Part shown: positions 23,286 to 34,186 of the stretch, piece by piece
How the letters are laid out: each line of letters starts with the position of its first letter
Position numbering within the stretch: the stretch's first letter is position 1
Source of the DNA: Prostheceraeus crozeri
Lineage: Eukaryota > Platyhelminthes > Polycladida > Euryleptidae
Length of the DNA: 64,000 nucleotides
Assembly (NCBI GenBank): GCA_907163375.1
Contig: CAJQUW010009323.1
Coordinates: forward strand, 124,001-188,000
Direction of reading: 5' to 3'
Translations under genes and position numbers: made by a program
The notes under the pieces: generated by a model
Databases searched by the model: none
Seen by the model: the letters and a program-made list of their open reading frames with translations, nothing else
Told to the model about the DNA's origin: nothing

Positions 23286-24466
23286 GATTTTTTTGATTCT
23301 ATTGTAATTTCAGCGGTCCTGTTTTGCGCCGATTGCCAGATCTATAGAAGAGGGAAATTACTAAAGCATGCAACAGTCGCAGCTTCTTGCCGTGTGGCCC
23401 TTCAGTGCAAGTCATTTTATTAAAATGCTTTTATATATAAAGAGAAATTATAATGGCCGTGAATATTTACAAAGTACACTGATTAGCTGCTAGTATCTTC
23501 CTATTGTCGCGACTTGTCAACACTTCTGACTGTCTCATGGCTACCCAGTTTAGAGTCAAATTTGACGGGATCTGTCTGAGAGATCTTCCCAGTGCCACTA
23601 GGTCATATTTTGAATCAATCAGCACTTCTTAGATCAAATTAAAATGCAACATGTTTTAGAAAATCGAAGAATCATGGAAACGGAGGAAGACAAATAGCCT
23701 AGTGGAAATTCCTAGAACAAATTAAATTATTAAAAGTTCAGTAAGCAAAAATGCAAATAATACTGCCTTAAACATAGAGATCCATGACTTGATAGAATAA
23801 GATGATGCATAAAACTAGAAGATGCATAATGCTTATAGATGAACTAAAATTTAAGGAGAAGGGGAAAAGTAAGCCTCACCCCATTTAATATTGATCATCC
23901 ATGCTTTATTTCATTTCCATAGCAGTTACGTGACACGGAGTTAGCTTCTACTAGTTCGCATCTGACAATTTATCTAATAGTTCGTCTGTATGTCGAAACT
24001 GAGCAATTATAGATTTTCCACTTAAGTTGTATAATGTCTGCTTATAAAAATGTTCGTTCGTGTTCAGTCATTTTTGGATTGAGTCAAGTTCCTTGATCAC
24101 TTTCACTATATTTTGTCTTTCTTGTGTAAATTTTGGTCCACATTCTCACTTAAGCATCATCTGTGTACCAACCTCGCGACATAGACTTAACGTGATCTTT
24201 ATCAAATGCTTTCAAAATCAGTCAATTGTCTGTAAATTGACGCAATATGAAAAATTTCAATGCGCAGGTTTTCCCAGACAAATGCATTTCTATACCTTCA
24301 AAACAAGACATGAATTTCAAAGATAGCCAGTCTGCTTCAAACAGACGCCATGGATTTCATTGTTACATAGCAATGCGTGCACATTAATGAATAGGAAAGC
24401 AATTGAAGGTTACACCACGAGCGATTACACGAGCGCGAAGCGCGAGTTTTGGGACTGTGATGAATC
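23286..24466. other. No gene; GC-rich repeat motif near the right end
   Basis: Mostly featureless AT-rich sequence. At 24411-24436 a 26-bp motif beginning TACACCACGAGCGATTACAC recurs exactly at 33768-33793. Here it is followed by GCGCGAAGCGCGAG. The target duplication GATGAATC of the next transposon lies at 24459-24466. Confidence 0.5.
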
Positions 24467-24964
24467 CACAGAATTAGATTGTTAAAGCGTGTCACTTTGC
24501 TAAAAGTGCAAACTGATTCAAAACGATGGCACGTGCAGGAACTGACTAAGTGGTCAAAAAGGAATTTTCAATGCCTTACAAAGATAGGAAAGATAGTCGC
24601 CTACGGATTGCTGTGAATTCCTTTAAAATGCTCCGATCGACACGATTCCTTCAGATTCGAAGAATTCAGATCAGTGCGCAAAAGTTTTCTCGATAATGTT
24701 GGGCCTTCCGATCATTTTAAAAAAAGTTTGCAGTCGCATGAAAAAACGTCCACATACTTCTCTGTAGAACTTGACATCGACTTTGTCTCTTTGCTGTGTG
24801 ATCCGGTTGATAACAGTCATTGAAACTTTGCACAGTTTGGCGTATTTAATGTTGAACTGGCTGCTCATTGTTCGATTGCTATGGCATTATGTCAGCAAAT
24901 TGTGCGATTTCGTAGGCATTACATGTTCCTTTCTAGTCAAACAGAAAACCTGTCTAATTCTGTG
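24467..24964 (+). mobile_element. CACAGAATTAGA-family transposon, copy 5, with perfect 8-bp target duplication
   Basis: Starts CACAGAATTAGATTG at 24467, ends GTCTAATTCTGTG at 24964 and is flanked by GATGAATC (24459-24466 and 24965-24972). It is the same family and orientation as copy 2. The shared open frame begins at 24771 (MTSTLSLCCVIRLITVIETL...) but a small deletion shifts its end relative to the other copies, so its C-terminus differs and it reads past the terminal repeat. Confidence 0.93.
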
Positions 24965-26169
24965 GATGAATCGAAAAGACACAATCATATTAGCGTATTA
25001 TATCGTTGTTTGTTGCTCGACGGACGACAAATGACCCTCACTGTGCAGTTCCTTTGCAATGAAGTTCAGGTGACGTGTGATGGAAATTGGTTCCGCTATC
25101 TATTGTCTTTGAAATTGCTTGATTTGTCTTGAACTTACATGCGTTGGAATTGAACTGACTCGGGTAAACCTGCACACTTGCAAAAAATGATAACTGCGCA
25201 AGAAACTCGACACGCAAGTTTTATGCAGATTTTATTTAGATTTCATCTTATCATGAAACTTCCGACACGATAAGAGCATACATTTAGCATTTGTTAATTA
25301 AATGCTTGTTGTTGAGAATCTATTCTCAGTTTAGACGCAAATTCGATAGCTAGCATGGGTGGAGATAAATAGATTATTTCTTGTTTGTCAAAGAACACAA
25401 TTTGCGTATTTCTACAGATAGAAGTTTGGAATATAAGGAAACAAACAAGGTGTGAAAATATTGATCGCTGATGTGATAAGGCCATCTACAAGAGCTTGTT
25501 TGAATATATGGAAACTCAAAGTTGTAATTTAAGTATTTCATCTTTTTTCTGCTTAAGTGACTTGTCTTCTACGCCCGTTCGACATCATTTAAAATGTCTG
25601 CTGTGTCATTTTGTCTGGTGTCTAGTCTTCATGACTTATTTTATATTCATCAAGATTAGAAATTGACTTCTACAACGGGAGGCACCCAGAATAAAGCCAT
25701 AAACTATTGTTTGCAAGTTTCGTCATGATCCGCCATAAGTCATAAGCCGTGAGTCACAAGTCATTTTGACAATATTTTTCGAAATGACTGATAATTCAAG
25801 CAGGTGGTTGTTTTCGTTTGTGCCTCCGGCCTGCCTATTTAACACCATTTTTAAACTGCATTGTAGTAGGGACGACTACAATTTCTTGTGACATTCAGTT
25901 TCTATGAATTTCTGATAATCAACAATAATTTTATCAAATTGGACAATTGGTACATCAAACATTTGACGTTTATAGAAAAAGTACTTTTTGAAAATCGATG
26001 AATTTAGTCAATTTTTACATAATCAAGCATCTAATCAATTCAATTAATTATGGACCATTGACGAAGCACAAATGAAGTTGTGATAAACGCTTTCGTACAT
26101 CCTCAGCTTGCTGTGCAAAGGCTCTTGTTAATGCAGTTACAAAGATATCAGCTACAAAGTTCGCTTGAG
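24965..26169. other. No recognisable gene
   Basis: AT-rich sequence. Just upstream of the LINE (about 26110-26175), weak similarity to the missing N-terminal end of the endonuclease can be imagined in a broken frame (KALVNAVTKISATKF), but this is not secure. Confidence 0.35.
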
Positions 26170-28774
26170 CCTCTAAAAATACACTATGATCAGGATACCT
26201 GACCATTCTATCGATATATCCAATTTTGCTTGTTACCGAAATGATCGAAATCGGTATGGAGAAGGAGTCATGTGCTATATTCGCAGTGATATGTCGTGCA
26301 GATTGATCAAAACCATTGATGTTCCATCCGTCGAGACTTGTCAAACCGAAATTCTGCCATTATTTTTGGAGTCATGTTCCGCTCTTGTTATCGGAGTTTA
26401 TCCTCCTTTTTGGAATGATTCAGGGAAGAACAATGATGCTTTGTATACTATTTTGGATATCATGGATTTCTCTCAAATCAATTTTAATGTTACAAACACA
26501 ATCATATGTGGAGATTTCAACGATTTCATTCGTGTTGGCGACTTGTTCTGCCAGTTAGCCGGACTATCTCCATTTGTGGATGAACCTACCAGAGCGAACC
26601 GTACTCTAGACCAAATCTATGCTACCACGGTCAATGCTCCAAAGGCAACGCTTCTACCACCTTTTGGCCATTCTGATCACGCCGTGGTGGTTTGGAGACC
26701 CAGTAAGTCCAGAACGGCTATTTCAAAAAAGATATCTGTCCGAAAAATTACGAAATATGGCATGGCTGATTTTGCTGAATCAGTGAACTCTATTGATTGG
26801 GTGTCTCTTTTGAATTCATCCGAAGGAGTCGATGAACAAGCATCGATCCTCCAAGATGGCATCAACAGCCTTGTTAACTGGTGCTTGCCTTTAAGAACTG
26901 TCAGATTCCGCTCTATTGAGCCTTCTTGGATGAAGCCATCACTGAAATTATTGATAAATAGACGTGACAAGGCATTTCACGCAGGAAAGAAATTGAAATA
27001 CGAACATCTCCGAGATGAAGTATCCAACCATATCAAACATCTCAAGCAGTACTATGTTTCATCCATTCGCCGAGTTACCTCCAGTGCCGATTGTAAAATC
27101 ATCAATTCTGTCAGTAGAAGATCTACTGGTTTACAGTCCTTCGATCATGGTATGTCAGTTGAACAACTCAGTGATTTCTTCAGTTCGGTCCAGCAAACTC
27201 CTGGAAGCTCTTTGATGGACTCACTATCTGAGTTGCGCCCTCAGTTAGACCAACTTCCGTCGTGTCCTCTCACTTTGTCTTCAGACGAAGTTGAATGTCT
27301 TCTCAGGAAAACTAAGAGAAAATCTTGCGGCCCTGATGGAATTCCCTACTGGATCTTTAAGGATTTCTCTCATGAACTTGCCGCAGTCTTCACTGATCTG
27401 TTCAATGCCAGTCTTTCATTGGGACAGGTTCCACTTTGTTTCAAACGTGCGAACATCACTCCTATCCCTAAAGTTTCAAAGCCTAAACATACTTCGGACT
27501 GCAGACCTGTTTCATTGTTGCCTATCTGCTCTAAGATATTGGAAAAGATCGTGGTCAAGAAATGGATCATTCCTTTTGCGGAGAACATCGATAATACCCA
27601 GTTTGCCTATATTCCACGCAATGGAGGCGGTACTACAACTGCTTTAACCCTATTGTACCACAAAATTCTAAATTTTTTGGATCAGCGCTCTGGTGCCGTA
27701 AGAATTCTATCAACGGATTTCACCAAGGCTTTCGACAAGCTTTCTCACCGATCGATCCTCAAGGCACTCATTCATTATCGTTTGCCAAGAGAATTGATTG
27801 CATGGATCGGTGATTTCCTTGTTGGTAGACTGCAACGTGTTTGTCAAAACGGTGACATGTCCGGGTCGAGATGTGTGCTGATTGGTGTCCCACAAGGAAG
27901 CGTTGTGGGGCCTTTGCTCTTCTGTATCTCCATTGCTTCCTTGCAACCCCTGATCCATAATTCAACAATGATTAAATATGCCGATGACATTACGCTTCTC
28001 CAATTCGTGCGAAACAGTGAGGACGACTGTTCGCAGAGTGAATTTAATCACATTGTTTCTTAGACGGAAGAAGTCAGTTTGTCTCTCAATATTTCCAAAT
28101 GCTCGGTGATGGATGTCATTACAAGGAAAGATCTTTCTGTGAACAATATATTGATTGGTTCAAGTCAGTTACCTTCTGTATTCTCAACCAAGATTTTGGG
28201 AGTATCATTTTCTAGTGATCTCAAATGGCCTGATCATATTACTGGGCTTGCCAAGAAATGTCCCAAGCGGTTGTATATCTTGCGAAATTTGAGAAGAGCC
28301 AATTGTCCCAAAGACGTCATGTTGCATGTTTATCGCTCATTGATCCGGTCTGTCATGACTTATGCATACCCCTGTTTTGCAAATGCTGCTATGTGTCACC
28401 TTCAGATTTTGCAGAGAGTGGAAAGGAGAGCCTACAGAATCATGTATGATCGTTCCATGCTGTCTGGTGAAGAAGATTTTATCACTGTAGGCGAGCGTTC
28501 ATGCGAAAGACTTTTTCAGAGTGTCATGCAACTCAAACCATCCTCCTCGTGTGCTCTTCGACTCCAGACAGCCAACTTATCGCAATCCTCTTCCTCTACG
28601 TAGACCAAAGACTAAGACCTCACGCTTGTCGAAATCTTTTATCAAATTTTGTAAATAGTTTTATTGTTGTCATCTCATCTGCCTTTATCATAACATTTTA
28701 TTATTTGTGAAATCATGATTGTTGCTCGCGTACCGCTATAGTATGCAAATAAAGAGAGTATTATTATTATTATA
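26170..28774 (+). mobile_element. Non-LTR retrotransposon (LINE), jockey/CR1-type, 5'-truncated
   Basis: The element carries an apurinic-type endonuclease followed by reverse transcriptase. It ends in a short 3' region with AATAAA (28747-28752) and a terminal (ATT)n run at 28759-28774. A simple-repeat tail rather than poly(A) is common in CR1/L2-like clades. The 5' side lacks ORF1 and the first part of the endonuclease, as expected for truncation during target-primed reverse transcription. The precise clade was not determined. The coding sequence has only two visible defects, so the copy is fairly young. Confidence 0.93.
26186..28658 (+). pseudogene. LINE ORF2: endonuclease plus reverse transcriptase, one stop and one frameshift
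   Basis: The enzyme nicks target DNA and copies its own RNA. Counting from the ATG at 26186: endonuclease motifs GDFN at residues 109-112 and HSDH at 162-165; a linker; reverse transcriptase with CGPDGIP (381-387), RPVSLLP (440-446), the catalytic DFTKAFD (511-517), GVPQGSVVGPLLF (567-579) and catalytic YADD (598-601). The frame meets TAG at 28061-28063 between HIVS and TEEVSLSLNISKC; TGG (Trp) is usual here, so a single base change explains it. Reading continues in the same frame through the thumb region (VYRSLIRSVMTYAYPCF). A frameshift near 28530 moves the C-terminus (FDSRQPTYRNPLPLRRPK...) into another frame, ending at TAG 28656-28658. The first part of the endonuclease, with its Asn and Glu catalytic residues, is missing. 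Confidence 0.95.
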
Positions 28775-30358
28775 TCTAAGAATAATGCTAATTTGATTGA
28801 ATAGCTTTGTCATTTGCGCAAAGATTGCCCAGTGCGGGAACTTATTAGACACGCCAAATACGTCTACATGTATCTATCTGTATGAACATTATTTATCCAG
28901 ATTATGTATGAATAATAGCAATACACTTTGCACAATACTTACAATAGATTTATAAGTAGGGATGTCAAAAATGGACATATTATCATACCTCACAATACTC
29001 TTGGTGCATTTATTGATTTGGATGAGTAGTGACTGAAATTCTGCTGAACGATTTATAACTAAGATAGTTGCATACTATAATTTGCATGCATTTTCAATAG
29101 AATCTTTATTTCACTTGTATTAAGACCGACTTTGCTACCCCAATGCAATCCCACATACTCCCCATACTCCCCACAACTGCAGCACGCCTTTAAATGTTTT
29201 CTGTTTAGACATCGCAATCCAAGAGCTCTTCTGCGTGGATATCAGGAGTTCAGACGGATCTTCTAATCTTTGTTCATCTCACCGTTATGTATCAAGGAAC
29301 AAAGTTAAAAGACTTCCATGTTTGAAGCTCATTCAATTTTGGATTTAATTGTTGAATTATTGATATAGAGTTTAATTATGCAATTACATAGAAATCTGTT
29401 CAATGCTCTGCATCACTCTTGCAAAGAAGTCGCACTTGTCATACTTGTCAGTCTCACAGTCGTGGGTGCAAGTGAATTAGAACACGCTGGGCTGTCACTT
29501 CTTACACCGCTACTGTGCGACCACTGATCAAAGCAGATCGGTTTTCAAGGACATCTGCCATCAATATCCAAAAGATGCTCAAAAATCATTTCCATGTAAA
29601 AATGTGGAGTTCAAGTTTTGAATTGCTGTACGTAGCAGCAAGATAACTGAGTTGATCGGAAACGATTGAATAATAGGAACATCGAAATCAGAGACGGGGA
29701 AATCTCGGAGACCTCTCCAGGTTTTCACACCTCAAAATTGCACAGGAAAATAGGGTTAATATCAAAATACCAAGGATGGTCAAAGCGGCCGAACCTGTGA
29801 CCAACTGCCACAGCTCGAACAAGCTGACAGTTTCCTGACGTTGTGCAATAATACGTACAATTTCAAATAATTTTCATTACACTTTTGCAATGAAGACATC
29901 ACTTGTGTGCTGGTTACATTTTAAGTTGAGGCATCTGAAGACTTACTCAATTTCCTTCTCATCCACTGCACAACTGTAACGTGCACTGGTGAATAGCATT
30001 ATCTCTGCCTCCTGCACCACTGAAACGAAATGACATTTATTGAAATCTCCGTTGACTGTCCGGAGAAGACATCAAATTCAGTCAATATCAGTGGCGATTT
30101 CTCAGGGTAAAGGCAAACAGTGTTTACTGTCAAATTAGCAAGTTAAACCAACTTTTACGGGTTCATTTTTGATGACAGAGCAATTCGTCCCAAAAGTAAA
30201 TTTTAGAAATTAGAATCTTATTATTGGCAATTATTGATATTTGTACTACTATATTTGAAGCTTATTAGTAGCACATCAGAAAGTGGCGAAATCTACATGG
30301 TGAAAGAAGATTCAATATAAAGAAGATTAACACTCATATGATGTAATTATGTATTGGC
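28775..30358. other. No recognisable gene
   Basis: AT-rich sequence, short C-rich run near 29150-29170 (CATACTCCCCATACTCCCCA). No coding signal or repeat partner seen. Confidence 0.4.
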
Positions 30359-30800
30359 ATGGTAACATCGTTTGTTGATAAACGTCATCCAGTAATATCT
30401 CGAGTTGGCAGACATCAGAGTAAAGACTCCTCTCAAACATTACCCAGTGTTACGGGAATGCTATATCTGTCTAATATCCTAATAATTTGTTTTGTTCTAT
30501 CGATAAAGATAAGATGCATGTTTTGCAAAACAAATTTCGTGCTGAGTTTTGTATAAAACCGATGAGCTTGTCGGTCAGACAGTTAGTGCAGCAGGGTTTT
30601 GAACCTGTTGGCACGTGATTTTTCTGATGTTTTTCCCACGACTGAAAAGCTACTCAAAACACTCACTGCTTAGCGTGTCTAGTTGTGGTTGTGAAAGATC
30701 CCTCTCTACTCTCAAAAGAATTAAAAGATTTTCTAGGACGAGTATGTCCAATGAGAGATTGTGTAGTGTGCTTTTTCTTTCGATTGAAAAAACCTCATAG
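30359..30800 (+). pseudogene. hAT transposase C-terminal remnant
   Basis: The stretch 30615-30800 encodes the hAT C-terminal dimerisation region: VSSCGCERSLSTLKRIKRF followed by SMSNERLCSVLFLSIEKTS, matching the family pattern in which a Ser/Cys-rich turn, ERSFS-like box, Lys/Arg-rich helix and ERL...L..I follow each other. The preceding family segment (DFSDVFPTTEKLLKTLTA) is in a different frame, so there is a frameshift near 30670. Further upstream, SRVGRHQSKDSSQTLP at about 30396-30445 resembles the GRQ..RSN linker that precedes this domain. No terminal repeats were found. This is a decayed autonomous hAT fragment, unrelated in detail to the short hATs at 13.8 and 46.9 kb. Confidence 0.75.
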
Positions 30801-31527
30801 CCCGTATGATAAAAAGTGGCCATGAAAAATGGCGTTCAGATGTTATCGATCGACATTTTTCCAATGTCAGAAAGAAGAATGGAACTGAAGAAAAATGAAT
30901 GTTGATTTGGAGTGCTTTGTTATTACTTCATTTAGAAGGTACACTTGCTCGGATGCTGTATATACTCGTGTGTATTTTAAAGCGATATGATGAAAGGCGA
31001 ACAATTACATAATAGTTGGACCTGCCGTTTGCCTATTGATTCTAAGTTTAATAGGTTTAGGTGCTTACCTGGGAGTGAGAGACATTAATCGCCACTGGTC
31101 AAATATATGCGAAGACAAATATTTTGATATTTTCAAAAACTGCTCCGGCATCTTCTTCTTGCCTTGCGGTTCTAATGTCTTCATGACAAGCTTGGCTACT
31201 CTTGAAAAGTGTAACACTCGCTGTTAAAGATCAGATATTATTTCAGATCTCGTATACAAGTATTATTACTGAATAATTTGAAACATGAAAGTAAGTTATG
31301 CTCTGAAATAGTGTATGTAGTTCCATTTCAACATCCTATGATTGACGGGGCTTGAATAACTTTATTAGGGACTTACATATATGCGAAGCATCCAACATTT
31401 CATTCGAATACCTTATCATGTCATTAATGTAATACTAGCTATATACAAATATAATGTTGCAAGTGAACAAGTTATATCGATGTGAAAAGAGTGGTCAAAA
31501 GATTGTCAATAAATCTGTCAATACAGT
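30801..31527. other. No recognisable gene
   Basis: AT-rich sequence with a 63-codon open frame (31036-31227) lacking motifs. Confidence 0.35.
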
Positions 31528-32258
31528 GAAAAGATTGTCGATACATTTGGAAATGCATTCACAAAAGGCTTCCAAATTTGATTCAAATCGACATTATTCA
31601 TTTTTGTTAGAAAAAATGAAGCATATATGGACGACTCTACGTTATAACGTGATAGTTTATCAAATATCAGTGCAAAACATAATAGAATTCAAACTAATCG
31701 GAGAAATTTACCAAACTCAAGCATCTTGTTTACAAGTTTGAGTAAGATTTCTGTTTTAGCAAACCATAACACTGCTGATCACAAAGGTACAATGCTAAAT
31801 CTTTCGAAGATGAGACATGGAAAGATATATTTTCTTTGATGATGATAATGGATGTAAAAACAATTATCTATCTTCTGTATTCAGTTCCTAAAATCTTTCA
31901 AAGCTGTCTGTATTACGTCTATTTCATGAATATAGATGGACTCATTCATTTACGAAGATTTGACAATGATGAATATGAGTCTGCAGGAGACTATCATTCT
32001 GACAACGTTCAAAGTTGATATCGATGAAACTTTTTATTTGCCGTTAGACTGACTGATAATCACAAGGAAAGATAATCCAATAACTGACAATCTCACCTGA
32101 AAGTTTCATCTTCTTTATCGTCTTTCGTGTGTTGTTGTCGAGGAACAAATGGACAGCTATCGACTCTCCATGATAATATTTCTGAAAAGGCGAAAAGAGA
32201 TTGTCAATGCATCTGGAAATGCATTCACAAAAGGCTTCCAAATTTGATTTAAATCGAC
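31528..32258 (+). repeat. Pair of about 65-bp direct repeats
   Basis: 31528-31591 and 32193-32258 share GGAAATGCATTCACAAAAGG and CTTCCAAATTTGATT, with few differences, 600 bp apart in direct orientation. The sequence between shows no coding motif. They could be direct ends of an unidentified element or a local duplication. Confidence 0.6.
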
Positions 32259-33767
32259 AACTTCAATTCAACTTAATTTCTGTCATGTCTATTGTTGACC
32301 CGCGCCCCACTGGGATCTTCCAAACCATTATACCAATTTTTCCAAACCAGACATCAATCGAAAGGGGATTGAAAGGTGATACAGAAAAACAGCATTATTT
32401 TTAGTTTTAAGGTCATCCCCGGGCTGAGGTGAAGGTCAGAGGTAAAAAGCGCCAATTTTTAACAAAGTTCCATTCTATGATCGGCAATTATATAACTTAA
32501 TTTTTTTTATAATGAAAATATACCATTTTTTAGTGAAATATATGTACAGGCCTACACCGTAGATCTAGTCATACGAATGTTTCGATTTACACTGCTACCA
32601 TACTACTTTTACTGCTCTTAGCAATGAAATTGAAATTAGAATTGCATGCAGCATCGATATATTCCAACTAATCGAAGACCGAAGAAAGCAGTTTAGTCAT
32701 ACAAAACTTCTTGTATATCAAAAGTCAGGTAGGGCCTATGGCCTATACATTAGTCATAGCAAGTTTTGATTTAAGCTTTATGCACTCGAATTACAAATTG
32801 CCTACAATATGCAGTTGGATAGACCAGCAGAATCTAAAGTACGAAAAAGGCTAAAAATATTTAGATTTCGGTCAAGACTTCAAAAACACCAAGACAGTTA
32901 TTAATGAGTTCAATGTTCAATCATTGTCAATCTGTGCGATAGACAGACTGACTGACAGACAATAGCCTGTTGCTTTCCGCTACATGAATCAACCAGTGGG
33001 AAAGGATATTGGTAAAACTAACGAAAGAGACTAAGTTTGCTTAAATACAAAATGCGAAGAATGTATGATTAGAAAACATAATTGAAACAAAAGTTTTTGA
33101 TGACATCATTTTATATCATTTTTCAAAAATAAAATGATATCACTTTTCCTCAGAATAAAATGATATCATTTATCATTGCCGATCTTTAGTTCCATTTGAT
33201 CACTATTTGAAATGGAAAATAGCAACAAAAGCTAATAAAACCATGCGCTAATCGAAAGATCTAGTCAAGGCAGTTAATAAAATGATGATTATTAATCGTT
33301 ATGAGCTTGCGTCAGTGCATTAAATGAGGTCAAAGGTTAAATCACGTAATTTAGTATTTAGTTTTTACATGTGAAGAAATACGTGCTGTTATTAAACACA
33401 AATACAAGTCCATTAGTAATATATCCGATAATTTAGCCTTCCTAGGTGACTCCGGGGATTGCAGGGGAGACCAGCTTCGCACGCTCAAACTGTAGCTAAT
33501 TGAACATATTCAACATTTTCTTTCTTGTCTTGAGCACAAATTTTCGGGGATTCAGAGTCAGTTGAAGTTGCAGTGCCTCAAACATGTAAGAAAATTCGTA
33601 TGCCATAGGCAATCTTTTCATTGGCACAATTTTCCAAAACAAATTTACAAATGAATGCTAGATCTTTATGACCTAGTTTGATCTCTTTCTGAATTAGCGT
33701 CAAGCAAATAAAACATCGAATGTTTCAGCTAATAGGATTGAAGCGCAGTCCATAATTAATTTTTGGC
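32259..33767. other. No recognisable gene
   Basis: AT-rich; a short local repetition of AAATGATATCA around 33110-33170. Nothing else is supported. Confidence 0.4.
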
Positions 33768-33820
33768 TACACCACGAGCGATTACACGAGCGCTTTTTAA
33801 TCGAGAGTGGTGTAACCGAA
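33768..33820. repeat. Copy of the TACACCACGAGCG motif with inverted partner
   Basis: The 26-bp motif from 24411 recurs exactly at 33768-33793, here followed by TTTTTAATCGAGA and then GTGGTGTAA (33811-33819), the inverted partner of TTACACCAC-like sequence at the start. The 50-bp unit can fold on itself. It is probably the end of a short DNA transposon. Confidence 0.55.
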
Positions 33821-33950
33821 TTGTCGTCAGTTTTCTGCCAAACTGTCATTACCTCCTCGATGTATGAGTTGTATTTCATTATTTGAAAATAAGATTTATA
33901 CCTCCAGAATAATGAAAATAAGGCCAAAATTTCTCGATATTGTGAGTATT

Positions 33951-33983
33951 GCCGACGTTTCGGACGTTCGTCCTTTGTCAAGG
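33951..33983 (-). ncRNA. Hammerhead-like core relic
   Basis: On the minus strand: TTGACAAAGGACG, a 3-4-nt loop, CGTCCGAAACGTC. This imitates the hammerhead core order (CUGANGA, stem II, GAAA, stem III, GUC) with a good stem II, but the first box is altered and no room is left for stem III, so self-cleavage is not expected. Motifs of this look are found near ends of Penelope-like and other invertebrate retroelements. Low confidence. Confidence 0.2.
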
Positions 33984-34186
33984 CACAAGAGCAATTCACA
34001 AAAGTATGGGCATGCGCACACGAACAAAATAGGCTTATATACAAATTTTCACAATGCAGTTGACACAAAAACGATTAGAAGTCAGTCATTTCGATCTTTT
34101 GAATCATCTTTCGATCTTCTCATTTCGAGTTGTATGAATCATAGATATCAGACCGCATGACCAATGATTTCTGAAATCGTTTTTAC

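Noticed and set aside
26048-26344. 98-codon minus-strand frame at the LINE start
   Set aside because: It overlaps the endonuclease region antisense and has no motif.
33700-34068. 122-codon minus-strand open frame
   Set aside because: It crosses the GC-rich repeat motif and the hammerhead-like relic; the composition is not protein-like and no domain is visible.
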